This document shows, in pieces, positions 9,571-20,913 of a stretch of DNA of 64,000 bases; within the stretch, counting starts at the first letter, position 1; each line of letters opens with the position of its first letter. This DNA comes from Sanguinoderma infundibulare (taxonomy: Eukaryota > Basidiomycota > Agaricomycetes > Polyporales > Polyporaceae), in assembly GCA_032821775.1 (NCBI GenBank), contig JAVLRN010000008.1:992001-1056000 (forward strand). The letters run 5' to 3'. Position numbers and translations under genes: made by a program. The notes under the pieces are model-generated. The model searched no databases. It had not been told where the DNA came from and was given only the letters and a program-made list of their open reading frames with translations.

Positions 9571-12432
9571 CGAGTCTTTAGCTTCGATAAGCAAAGAGAT
9601 ACCGGTACAAGTTAAGGAGGAAGTATCCACTCAACATGAAGTCCTAGGGAACTACAGTCCCTACCCCGCGATGAAATCTCTGTCGAGCTCGAATGCTAGA
9701 CATTCTGGTAGACCTAGACGAGTCAAAGTCTATCAGAGTTATCGAAAACTTCACTATCCTCATGAAGTAGTTGAAGTCACGACCTGGCCCGTTGTACCTT
9801 CACTACATCATTAGGCACTACACGTACCAAGTACTTCTAGGAGTGCGACCCCAGGAAAGCAGAAGGATTCTCTATCAACAATCAATCATCGCCGAAGAAC
9901 TCGGAGAGGAACCATAGATTGTTCAAATCCTACAGAACAGATCTATTGTTTCAAATGCATCGAGTACCTCAGGCAATACAGTACCAAGTTACTGTGAGGC
10001 CACAAGCAAGACACCGATGCACACCCCAGACCTAGTTTGTGACTCGGAAGCACAGAGCCACGAAACACAGTCAAGCTTCGCTAGTTCTCAAGCATACTAG
10101 TAAACGAACCGAACCGGACCTGAACGTACCAATGCTGAAAGATGCATTGAAGAACTCAGCCTACAATCCGATATTGGACTTCAGCACCTCGATAGGCCCA
10201 TGAAGTTCAGTAGGTTGGATGAGTTAGGAAGGTAGACCAACCGAAAACACCAACATGTATTCGGACGAACCCAAAGCATACCAATGTCCCAAACAGGCAT
10301 TGAAGGACACGAACCAGTGAACGAATCAGCAGTTATCCACCCAGAAGGATATCAGACCCTTGATCCTATATCCACTACGATTAGTGATAAAGGAAAAAGA
10401 GGTAGCATCAGCTTATGACAACAATCGTAATAAAGACAACGCAGACAATACACAAACCCACAATGTCTGCAAAACACACACCAGACCCTGAAACACATCC
10501 AGAGAGCACAGCCGTCATTTGCAGTCAATTGGCCAACAGGACCTTTCGAGCCAGTCAGTACAGCATATGGTAAAACAGCATACCCAGGTGAGACCCTCTT
10601 CAGTGGAGAGCCCACAAGTGAACCATCGAGAGGAGGAGGATCACCAGGAGGAAGACCAGGCCTTGGGGTGCAGTAACCTGCAATCCCCATTCCCACAAGA
10701 ACAGCAGCGACAACCGAGACTCAATAATACCTAGGCTTCATCAACACTTCGACAAGTCCATGGAGTTTGATAGGTCAAACGAGTCGAAGAGACAGACCAG
10801 TCGAATGGTCGACAGTATACCCAACACTCCATAGCGAAGAACAGTTGGCGTGCAACCAACCAGCCAACAAGAGGACCACTATGGACAGCCAAACTAGTTG
10901 GTGAATACCAACTGGTCAAGAAAGTCGACCTCAAAAGCAAGAGGTCGAAGATATCCATTGATACTCAAGGCATGTCGCAGAAACCCAGTTCAGACAGCGA
11001 ACACACCAGAGTCCAGTTTGCACCTATAGTCCTATCCATCAGCCAATGCCTCGAAGGACACTTAGGTAGACAAGACAAACCGACTACAATCCAGGATGCA
11101 ACGTGTATCCTCGTACTTCATATTAACTTCGATAAGTGTATGAAGCTCAGAAGGTTACGTAAAATTCGAAGCAGACCGACCAGAATCCATTAGCTGTTCG
11201 AATACACTAATGGATGGCTCGAACCGGACTCAAACGTGTCTCTAAGACAAGGAGCATGTTTTGATAAGGAGCCACACGAATCTGTCGACATACCAACAGT
11301 ATCACACGAACCGAAACCAAAGTACCACCCAGGAAAGAAAAAACCCTGAGATGAAGGATCTAACACTCTAGTCAAGCATCGAGTACAGATCATGGAGAAA
11401 GGAGTTAACCAGTGCTAGCAAAACAAGCACTGAGGATGAAGAAAATCTGGAAGAAGGGCGATCGACACTCGATAGACAACACATTCCTCAACCACAAACA
11501 AGATTAAGGTCACGATGATCTTAGTGGAGAAGGAAGCTTGAGTCAACATTACCTTTAACAATTGCCATTCCTTTTGCGATCAGAAGGATGGTAGTTTGCA
11601 ACCAGTACAGGGCCGTCACTTTCGCTGAAGCGATGGAACTGTGGAAACCACCAATTCACTTTCACAAGTGAAAAAAGTGAAGTATTCGAACAAGTCAAGT
11701 TCTACGACAACTATTGGTCGCCCAGGGATAGAGGAACTTGAACTCGAATAAACAAACACCAAAGTCGAACACCTCAGAACAGTTATTCGACCAGCAAAAC
11801 ATGCCATAAGCCTTCAAAAAACAGTAGGATATCCGAAAATAGCAAGTACCGACAGGCGTTCAGTAGACCTGCCATTTTAGGCTTCAGAAGCACAAGGTTT
11901 TCAGAAGATCATATGACCTCGCGAAGCTCAACGGCAACTACATCCCGACGGACACCGAAGAACGACACAGTGTTCACATGGCTTGAGGAAGGAATATTCG
12001 TAAAGGAATTTACCATGGAAACTGCTGGCCCAATGGAAGCATTCTGGACAGAATGCGACACATTCGAATATGTGTCATGGGGCAGTTCTCAGATAGAAGA
12101 GACCCAATGGTCTCTGACAACCAGGAACATTCCTATCAAAGATTCTTATAGAAGCCGAACACACTGACAAGACCGAGGATCGAGAAACTATCAGTCGAAC
12201 ACATCAGGCACAGAAGATGTGCAATGGTTTCACACGAGATAAGTCTCCGATCAAAAGACTCTCATGTACCAAAGACACATGATCCAATACTGGAACAAGA
12301 GCATTACCAGTAAAGGAAAACCTATTCTGAGACCAGACGTGGGACCCCGGAGAGTCAGAAGACAAAAGGGAACAAGGACGAAACACGGTTCCTTACCCAA
12401 CATACTCCACCACCACTCACACCGTCCCAACA
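9571..12432. other. Element interior without coding capacity
   Basis: This is where gag-pol would sit in an autonomous element. All frames are closed by stops and no YxDD, integrase or protease motif is readable. Short inverted repeats with TTCGATAAG-like loops continue to about 11,160. Confidence 0.6.
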
Positions 12433-12918
12433 ATGGCCGCTCAGAACATCATCCCGCCAGCGCTCTTCGAAGCAATGGCCAGCGGCACCACCCAACTCAT
12501 CATCCCGCCGCCACCGCACCTCCTCACGATTGATGGCTGCGACTGCCACGCAGGCAGGTGGTTCCACTTCAGCACCAACCCATTCCACAACAGCCAGGCC
12601 TTCGCCCAAATCTGGAACCACGAGCCTGCCCACATCGTCATGGAGGTGATGCAGCGCGTACAGGATGAGTATCCCCTCGCCTATTTCCACTTCATGACAG
12701 ATCCACAGTACGTCACCCTCAAGGACCTATACAGCGAATGGATCAAGGACGATGGATGCGACTGTGAATGTTGCCAGCTGTGACGTCTCGCAGAACAAAG
12801 TCAAGACCCCAGGCGCATCGACATCCCCGAATGCCTTCTGTGCAAGTCGTGCAAATGCAAGCACGGGAAGAAAGCTGATAAGCCACGCAAGGTCAGAAAG
12901 ACCACGATTTCTAACTGA
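12433..12918 (+). pseudogene. Element ORF: small Cys-rich protein with one internal TGA
   Basis: An ATG at 12433 opens 116 codons ending in a cysteine-dense segment (DGCDCECCQL) at TGA 12781-12783. The same frame then continues about 45 codons with a C-x2-C-x2-C-x-C cluster and a Lys/Arg-rich end, stopping at 12918. An earlier CDCHAGRW motif suggests metal binding. CGA fits the stop position. With the stop read as sense the product would be about 161 residues, small, possibly a nucleic-acid-binding protein; function is inferred from composition only. Confidence 0.45.
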
Positions 12919-12994
12919 CACGCGAACTGTACCGATCAGGGCACGTGTTGGTGGCCCCAAAGGGCGTTCATCCTCCCCACAACGAGCAAGCGAT

Positions 12995-13026
12995 AAGGTC
13001 GGGACGACCTTAAGAGAAGGGGGAGA
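12995..13026 (+). other. Internal hairpin plus polypurine tract
   Basis: AAGGTCG-GGA-CGACCTT (12995-13011) is followed by aagagaagggggaga. The same hairpin and a similar purine tract stand just before the 3' LTR at 15164-15194. Confidence 0.6.
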
Positions 13027-14237
13027 TAGTAGTAGTATACCAACATATACGACACGCTAGTACAACGCTAGCGCAGGATTTCATTTTTCACTTTTTACTA
13101 TACCAAGTTTCACAAAAGGACTCGAACATCGACCGTCGCATAAACCACATCGTACACAGGTTCATCCCCATCACGACCGTTATGGACCTCAATCAGCCAC
13201 CGTAACTCGTGATAAGGCAAGAAAGGAAACAACGATCACACGAATAATGACAGCCTATAAAATGAAACAACATCGCTTAAAAGAACTGTGCCGAAAACAG
13301 TCTATCGCTATCACCATGGACCCAGATCCGGCAGCCATAACATGTGATGCGATGATAAGGAAAACGATAAGGACAAAAGACATCATTCAGATAAGATAAG
13401 GAAAAGAATCATTCATAAAAAAACGATAGAAAGGAACTTCGAGAACACACCACAGACACCGAGGCATGCGAACAAGAAGACATCATCGCAACACCACTGA
13501 AACGAAGGATTAGTCATGGACCACAGTCAGAGGAATGGAAGTGCAGAGTCTTCAAACAGCAAAAAGACACCTCGACAGCCCAAGATCACCTTAGAGAAAG
13601 GGACCAATGGCCTGTCACCTCCACCGCTCATTCAGATCCAGCTATCACAGTGATTACTCGATCACAGAGTAGCATGGGTGTAGACCAGTCCATGGATCTA
13701 GACCTCGACTCCAACTCAGAGAACGATGCAGCGTACTTCTCGAAGCAACAAGGCTTCCTTACCCACACCAACGACTGTCTCTAAATGACATGGACAGTTC
13801 CAGAAGTCATCAATCCAGTTGCATTCAAACTGGACGTCCCAAAGTCATGGAAACAAATTCGCTTCTGTCTTTCATGCAGAACCTCTGAAAACAGACAAAA
13901 AACAGCAAAACAAGAATAGATTAGAATATCTATAGACAACCACCGGAGAAAAGAAAAGAGGAACACGAGAGCACCACGATTTGCAACCAATCGTAGGGAA
14001 AAGAACACGAGAAGAGAAGTCATTCGAGAAGGCTCCAAAAAATTCTCTTTCACTATGAGAAAGAACACCACCTCAAAAGGACCAGGGATATGCTTGCCAT
14101 AGCCTTTCCCCTCGTTTCGACCAATTGAGGCCAGAGGATAGGCTTGCCATAGCCTTTCCCCTCTTTTTCGATTAAACAGGACTAGTGCAGTTCAGCAAAA
14201 GAGATATCATCTCAAGCAGACCAGGAGTATAAGTACA
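13027..14237. other. Element interior, non-coding; one 50-bp-offset direct repeat
   Basis: No convincing frame is present. A 27-bp segment (gcttgccatagcctttcccc core) is at 14086 and again at 14136, just upstream of the 302-codon ORF. Its CT-rich character plus gtataagt at 14227 could be an internal promoter; this is weak. Confidence 0.4.
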
Positions 14238-15146
14238 ATGGGGACGGAACACACTCCCTCATCCACTGCACTCACAACTCGAACCACCAAGTGCACTTCA
14301 TCCTTACCCTCACTACACCTTCCACTTCCCATCGCCATGCCTCGCACCCCAAACCAGAGGACCAACTCCCACCACAACTCCTGTGGACCTGCCACCAGGA
14401 GCAGCCAATGCCTCCACGCAGCACGTGAACAACAGGAACCAGCGGTCCCCGCACTGCCCCAGTTCATCCTCGATCGCCCGGTCATCAACTATGATCACCT
14501 CCCGCGATCGGTCACCCGCACGACCGAAGGGACCCTCCCCGACAGAGTCGGATGGGTCATCACACATCCAGACCTCCACGACCAAGTCCGTATCCGCACC
14601 ACCGAAGTTGACCATGCGGAACCCCTCATCGACGCCTACCGAGCTCTAACCAAGCTCGCTCCTCTCTACACCGACCTCGCCTCGCACATTGGCAAGGCGG
14701 GAGCCCCAGCCTCAGAGAAGAAGCGAGCACGACGACTCGCCGATGAAGCCCACTACCAAGTAACACACACCGCAGAACAACTCATGGAGCACCTCGCAAC
14801 CGCGCAGATGGCACACGCGCTATCTGACCTCCTCCCTACCCGCACCCAGCACGTCTACAGCAGGGACCCACCTACGCCCTGGGACCAGCTTGACTGGACG
14901 CCATGGGATGACGTACCAATCGACAACAAGAAGGAGAATGTTACTCCATCACTGCAGGACGAGGACCGAGCTTCATCGTCGAGCTACAGTCGCGGTGTGT
15001 CGTACCTCGATGAGTGGGACTCCCCATCCCACCTTAGCGACGGAGACCACCTTTCGGACTACAGTACTATACACCTATCCCCCGCCGATGAACTTTTAGA
15101 CCGAGCCTTCCAGGACCATACACGAAACCCCACGGACATCGCCTGA
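14238..15146 (+). CDS. Element ORF, 302 aa, unknown function
   Basis: An intact ATG-to-TGA frame ends 52 bp before the 3' LTR. The N-terminus is Ser/Thr/Pro/Asn rich, followed by a helical middle (about residues 130-195, Ala/Glu/Arg rich) and an acidic C-terminal region. No zinc knuckle or enzyme motif is seen. Position just upstream of the polypurine tract and full integrity suggest it is kept for a role in the element, perhaps gag-like; that is inference. Codon use is GC-rich, unlike the AT-richer non-coding interior. Confidence 0.5.
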   Translation: MGTEHTPSSTALTTRTTKCTSSLPSLHLPLPIAMPRTPNQRTNSHHNSCGPATRSSQCLHAAREQQEPAVPALPQFILDRPVINYDHLPRSVTRTTEGTLPDRVGWVITHPDLHDQVRIRTTEVDHAEPLIDAYRALTKLAPLYTDLASHIGKAGAPASEKKRARRLADEAHYQVTHTAEQLMEHLATAQMAHALSDLLPTRTQHVYSRDPPTPWDQLDWTPWDDVPIDNKKENVTPSLQDEDRASSSSYSRGVSYLDEWDSPSHLSDGDHLSDYSTIHLSPADELLDRAFQDHTRNPTDIA

Positions 15147-15163
15147 GAGTTTCTAGAAGCTGA

Positions 15164-15194
15164 AAGGTCGGGACGACCTTAACAGAGAGGGGAG
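15164..15194 (+). other. Hairpin plus polypurine tract before 3' LTR
   Basis: The hairpin AAGGTCG-GGA-CGACCTT (15164-15180) precedes agagaggggag (15184-15194), 4 bp from the LTR. The purine run in this position is the expected plus-strand primer. Confidence 0.75.
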
Positions 15195-15198
15195 CTAA

Positions 15199-16685
15199 TG
15201 TTACGACACTAACATCGGGGTTATCATTTTCTTCTTTACTACGCTTACCCCACACGGACTTACACCACTACCACTACCATCTCGGACCTCACATCCCTCA
15301 TGTGCACATAGGGATTATACCCATACCATCCACTCCTTCACCGACCGTCCATAACCATGGACATCCACACTCATTATCCACGACCCTTACGTATCCCCAG
15401 ACTATCATGGACCTATATATCGCCTCCTACTTTAGGCCATGCCGTGGACAGTTCACTCGTTTACCACCTATTGATATATGCTCGGATGGCACCATCCCCT
15501 CGCACATATCAAGACCACGTTGGACCTATAGTCAATACAGACACGTTCACAAGAACGTGTCTCGACTATTCCATACCAGTATAGTAGACTGTGTCGTACA
15601 CAGTCTACCCACACATCCTTCTCAGAGACTGGACCATCAACAGCCAGTCTCCACCTCTACCATCATCAGCAACTGTGCTATGCACAGTTCCCCATCAGTC
15701 CTTACTCCAACTATCGTACATGGACTCGCGACCAGACTAGACACGCCCACGTGACCGTGTCCCGGCAAGGACATGTATCAAGCGCTCTAGACTGTGTACT
15801 ACACAGTCTATCCCTCCTTTAATACTTAGGCTCACTGTGACTCCTCCGACAGTCCACGGTCTATAGTCATATCCCGAACATTCCACCAAGCATGGAGATG
15901 TTCTCAGTACGACTCAGGATTCGTCAACAGGACTCATCCCGACTCGGACCCCACCAGGGCTCAGCTCACAAGTCATACTGCACAGTCCACAGTGCACAGT
16001 CCACAACGATGACTCATCATGACTCATCCACAGTCATGCTGACTCATTCCGCAGTCACGATGACTTACTGCACAGTCCACAAAGCACAGTCCACAACAAT
16101 GACTCACCATGACTCGTCCCGCAGTCATGCTGACTCATTCCACAGTCACAATTACTCAGTCCACAGTAATGACTCATTATGACTCATCCCGCAGTCATGC
16201 TGAGTCATTCCACAGTCTACAGCAGCAGCTTATACCTATCATACATAGTACTTTACCTAGTTACAACCTGAGTCAGCCACAGCACTCAGATGTGTATATA
16301 AGGGGCGACGCACCAGTAGCGACCCCCAGTTTTCAGTCTCCTGTTTATCCAATGGAGTTTACCCTACTCTATAGAAACTGCCTAGTTTCTCATTCATAAC
16401 TCACACCAATAGGGGACCACCCCCATGTCTCCCTAAGTCATGTACAAAAGGTCTTTCAGAAGATACTTTAGTTGCCTGCATCGTTATCAGGCCGTAGTAG
16501 TCAACGACTGTAGATCAGACATCTAAGTCGTTGCCTACAGACTAGGGAACTCTCCTTTGGACATTCCCGTCTCTTGGGTTGTTCAGGATAACAACTCATG
16601 GCTTTACTTCGATAAGTAAGGCTAGATCCAATACTAGTCTACGTATTGATACCTGCGTAAGGTTTGCAGGTATTGAGACGTAACA
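15199..16685 (+). repeat. 3' LTR of the LARD-type element
   Basis: Same length as the 5' LTR, beginning TGTTACG and ending CGTAACA, followed by the duplication gaagc. The first palindrome is perfect here, so this copy is closer to the ancestral sequence at that point. Confidence 0.92.
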
Positions 16686-19156
16686 GAAGCGAAGCGGCAG
16701 CTCGGTGACGAGGGAGAGTGGCAGTGGAATGTTTGGTGGTTGCAGGGGTGGTAGTACTGCTAGATGCCGCAGTGCTAGCGTTCGTCCTAGTCATTGCCAC
16801 TACACGAGACTCAGCGGCGGTTGCAGCACTAAGCTGAGGTGCTGTGGTCAGAGGTGTCATCGGCTCCTCCAAGGCGTCGGCGGCTGCTAACAGATCTGTA
16901 AAGTCTTCTCCTGCACTGATGGTCTCCATGTCTTCAGCAAGCAGGCAATCCTCCACCTCATCATCAGAGACTTCTGCCTTCTCATCGGGATCTGGGAAAA
17001 AAGATGTATCCCTCTCGTCCCTGCTCTTATACTCACCGTCCCCAGCAGCAGCGACGGTATCGGCGTCCAATTCACGCTAAATCCAGGGCTCGCTGGACGT
17101 GGTAGCAGAGGCAACGGCCATCCGAACACAACCAGAACGTGCAGTCTTCTTCGGCACCTGTGGCCCGGATGGTGTGCTAGAGTCTGACAATCTGGCAACC
17201 GGTGCGGACTGTTCTCGTTCGGCTTGCATGGTGGCACAGACATTGTCGAAGTCATGAGAGATGGCCGTCGGAACCCGGGACCCGAGGTTCAGGACCATTG
17301 GTTGTGATGGTGCAGGGCTGCCAGCGGGATTGGAGGTAGTGTCATTGGTAGGGCATGGGGAACCCTCGAAGTCCGGGACACACACAGCCTTTCTGGCGCG
17401 TCGAGGTGCGGATGGTTCTATAGTGCCGTTGTACGCTGCCGGGACGTATGTGCGGTTGGTGCGGGGGCCGGTTTCATAGTGACTGAAGTGGAAGCAGCGA
17501 GCAGGTGCATCAATGTTGAAATGAGTGGGATTTTCCATCCGGATGACGTGGTCGAAGAAGCTGATGAGGTCAGGCTCATTGATTTTGCTGGGGTCTTGAA
17601 TGTGGAAGTCTTCCAGAAGCATCCCAGCCTCAAAGAAGCTCTCGGGACTGTTCCGCATTGATTGCCATGGCGGAGAGCGCATCTCACGCCCCACCGCGCT
17701 ACCTATATTTGACCAGTTAGCCGGAAAAAAAACAGAGTGGCATATTGTCTGGCAGACGTACTGTAATGGGCCCTGATATATTCACGGAAAATGTGCTGCC
17801 GATGGCCCTGCTTGTTATCAGTATCGATGAGAATCGGGGTGCCATCTGGATAGAATGTGAATTGCACTGGCGGTGCTGGCTCGCGCTTCATTCCCTGAAC
17901 GAAAGCTAGGGTGCCGGTGGCAGCTTGTTGCAGACGCAAAGCTGACTGAAAGAACGTCCAAGCCTGGCGCCAAAACTCACGGTCCCATTCTGGCACATGG
18001 TGGAACTGGGGGGTACTGGCGTCCGACTCTCTCCAGAGCTGAGACGTGTCATAGCTAATAGACTGCTAAGTTGTTGGAACAGTGGTCAAGCAAATGAATA
18101 ACATACACGGCAGCACGCAAGTCGCCCTTGGTGTCTTTGAACATGCCGTAAATGAATATGGGCATGTTGCACTGCTGCCAGAACAGATTGGTGACCACCC
18201 GCATCCACGAGGGTCCCCTCTTCTCGGCCATGCTGTGAAACATACTGTCAGTATGTCGATTGGAAGATGTACTCAGATTTTGGAATGTACAACAGCTTGA
18301 GGTCCTTGTCTGGGCCCTGCTGACTTCACAGCTCTGCCAGTCTCACGTAGACTGCTTGCTTGTCGGGAGGAAGCGCAAGCCACAAGTTGCAGCAGGTGCT
18401 GTTCCAAGCAACGATGTATGCACGGTCATCTGGATCCCCACCGCGTAGCTCCTCGCTGAGCGTGTCCCGGATGAGTTCTTGATTCTTCATGCCGAAGACT
18501 CATTGCAGATGGAAGGACTGATTGATTCGAAGTGGAAGTCGTATGGGTCTGTGCTCTTGTGTCTTGTTTTGAAGCCAGTGCCTAACCTTCTACTTGAAAC
18601 TGTCAGCAATCAGTGTTTCACCACAAAAAAATGGATGTGCCGTGAGGAAGAGGTCGAAGATGTAGGGGTTCTCAGCATCGAGATTGCAAGCGGCGATGAT
18701 GTGTCTGGTGCACTGCTCGCGCAGACGTTCCCTCTCGGCAGCTGGAGTATTGCGGTAGTCAACGATGCATGACTTTAAATACGTCTCCTCCGGTTCAGTA
18801 AGATCGCTGGAGCGGGGTGGCATGGGGAGAGTAGATTGAGACTGAATGATGGATCAGAGCGGATTGGTTGGGAAATTGGAGGGCAAGGGAGAGTGGAGCA
18901 CGTACAGGGGCAAAGGTGACCAGATAGGTGTGTAAACCTGCAGCTTGCCTCGTCAAATAGTCGACTAATAACCATGTCACGGCAAATCACTTGTGCCATC
19001 CTACTTACTATAAGAGGGAACTTGGCAACACCGGCCAAAGAACCGCTTATCTGCATATCAAATCTGCCACCGGCAAACACTCTGCGGCGTCGCTAAGAAC
19101 ATACTCATCCTTTTTCTGAGGCCTCATCCCCCACTCCAATCTACCTGTCTCGCAGC

Positions 19157-20809
19157 ATGGATGCTATACTCGACACTCCACCCGCGCAATTTCAATGCCG
19201 TGCTGTGACTGCACAATTTATTGTTGCCTTGGTTGACTACTTCACAAAGCACACTAACCCTGTGCCCAAAAGGTCCCTTTTTGCAGAAATGCCCATGCCC
19301 CCTGATCACCTGGAACGTCCTGCGGTGGAGGACTGCCGCGACATTGCCATGATGCTGGTGGCGGCCAATGCCAATTGATGTAAGTCGCCGCTGATCTCTG
19401 TGTCTGTGTGGCAATCTAATCCTGCCAAGACTCAGTAAGTTGGAATGCAGAGGAGTACACCAGGGACGTCTCCCAGGTGGCCCTCCCGAATCTGGAGACC
19501 GAAGACAGTTTGATGAAGAAATATCCACTGCTAGTTGATTTGGAGGAGCTCGAACGGCGCGGTGAACAGCGGCTGCCGGTCGTGGTCGAGCCAGCGGTAA
19601 TTACTGATAAGAAAGGACATGTGCTGGCGTGGTCGCTGCCGGGCATTCTATCCGAGCATTGGCAGGTACGTTTAATATGCCGGCAGCTATATCCGTCAGT
19701 CTTACTAACTATGGAACTCAGCAAAAGATACTGAGGGCAACACGGCTCCTCGAGGGCCAGCTGACCACCACACCTCACCCAACGGATGCTCCCGTCACTT
19801 CCAGTTGGCGAACCGCCGATACATTTTTTTCGAAGAGAAAGGACTGGAACTTCAGCACAACATTGCTCTATCCAGTTGGGTTCCAACAAGGGCACACAGT
19901 ACGTCTTTTGCATCACATGTATCTGTGGCACCTCTCAATCTAGACTATAGGGCCCTCAGTTCACACCGGCACCTAGCCGAGATGCCAGAACCGCACACGC
20001 GATCGAGTGGATGGTGGAATTTGAAGAGTCAGGCGGTATCCTTGACGGGATCCTCGCCGTAATGCATCCGGCACTATACCACGCTAGCCAGGAGCTCATG
20101 GAAGGGGTTCCGCAGCGACTCCCAGGGTGTACACCCGTCATGCAGACCTGGCCGACTTGTTTCACTTCCATGCAGATCATCGTCAATCGTGCGACGCTGC
20201 GCCACCGGGACATGAGCGGAATGCCTGGCTGGCTGGACCTCCTGGTGACGCTCGGCAGCTATGGCGATACCGCAGTCTTTGAGCTTCGCAACCTCGGGAT
20301 CTCTCTGCCGTATAGCAGCGGCTCGGTAGTCCTGCCATGCTCAAAGCTTCTCATTCACGGGGTCCTGAAGGTGCCACAAGATCACATTGCATACACATTC
20401 TACATGAAGGCCAAAGTCTACAAGTGGTTCGACGCTCCAATAGCTGGCCTGTGTCAAATCAGTGAGTCGCACGTCTGCCGTGTGCATCGAATTGACATGA
20501 TGAACATGTACTCTAGACAATCTCGGTACCCCTGGACCCTCTGCTGCCTCACACAGAAGCAACGAGGCAGACAATGTGGAGGTGCCAGCAGATGGTGTGG
20601 AGATGCTGGCACGTTCCGCGAAGGGGAAGGAGAAGGCAACTGAGGTCCCGGAACAGCTTTCTGCCGCAGATGACGATCCGGCAGCTAGCAGGGTGGAAAT
20701 GGGCGGTGATGTACTGATGGACGACTCGGATCTCACTGAGCCTGAGGGCGATGAGGACGATGAGGTGGATGTGGAAGGTGAATCTGATAATGGACGCATG
20801 TGTGAGTAG
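19157..20809 (+). pseudogene. TET/JBP-like 2-oxoglutarate/Fe(II) DNA dioxygenase, KDZ-linked
   Basis: Members of this fungal family oxidise 5-methylcytosine and have expanded in basidiomycetes next to KDZ transposons (established, Iyer and co-workers). The diagnostic core is in the exon 20,011-20,460: VNRATLRHRDMSGMPGW with the iron-binding H-x-D (20,203-20,211), then LVTLGSYGDTAVFEL, a G-x-VV-L strand, and the distal iron His in LLIHGV (20,356-20,358). Where the family has an Arg that holds 2-oxoglutarate (D-R-x-A), this copy has His (20,383-20,385). Upstream exons hold a helical N-terminus; introns are readable near 19,380-19,435, 19,665-19,721 and 20,462-20,516. After the core comes an acidic tail (DSDLTEPEGDEDDEVD) ending at TAG 20,807. 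A TGA at 19,376-19,378 ends exon 1 where CGA fits. The copy is probably decayed; family assignment is confident, activity doubtful. Confidence 0.75.
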
Positions 20810-20913
20810 AGCTGCCGTGGCTGTGGATTGCACGATTGGCTGACTAGAGCCAATGTCTGGCTGGACGGAGGCGTTCAGTACCATATTCACTAGCACCCTG
20901 TCATATCTGTACG

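Larger units (their letters stand above)
7363..16685 (+). mobile_element. 9.3-kb non-autonomous LTR retrotransposon with 1,487-bp LTRs
   Basis: Two direct 1,487-bp LTRs (7363-8849, 15199-16685) begin TGTTACG and end CGTAACA, flanked by the 5-bp duplication gaagc (7358-7362, 16686-16690). The LTRs differ at about ten positions, all transitions, so the insertion is young. The 6.3-kb interior shows no protease, reverse transcriptase, RNase H or integrase frame. It carries a self-primer binding site, a hairpin array, a short Cys-rich ORF, a 302-codon ORF and polypurine tracts. This makes it a LARD-type element (large retrotransposon derivative) that must be moved by a partner's enzymes. Strand is taken from the order TATA, primer site, polypurine tract. 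It sits in an exon of the minus-strand gene. Confidence 0.9.
5704..18823 (-). pseudogene. Uncharacterised multi-exon gene disrupted by two transposons
   Basis: Minus-strand exons begin near 18,823 (MPPRSSDLTEPEE) and continue through 18,243-18,055, 17,996-17,703, 17,694-about 17,077 and 17,073-16,686. The frame then meets an LTR element. Removing the element plus one 5-bp duplication joins codons exactly to 7,362-7,282. There a MITE intervenes; removing it plus one 8-bp duplication joins in the same frame to 6,594. The frame runs on (MCGAPAAATE...) into a helical C-terminal part and ends at 5,704. The protein has conserved-looking segments (MAEKRGPSWMRVVTNLFW, FIYGMFKDTKGDL), an acidic Ser/Thr-rich middle and a Lys-rich tail. 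Extra in-frame TGA codons appear near 18,300-18,530. I do not recognise the family. It is transcribed away from the TET/JBP gene, whose start is 334 bp from its own, so both may belong to one mobile locus; that link is inference. Confidence 0.6.

Noticed and set aside
7363..9600. Retrozyme or hammerhead ribozyme in the LTR or hairpin array
   Set aside because: I looked for the CTGATGA...GAAA core near the hairpins and did not find it.
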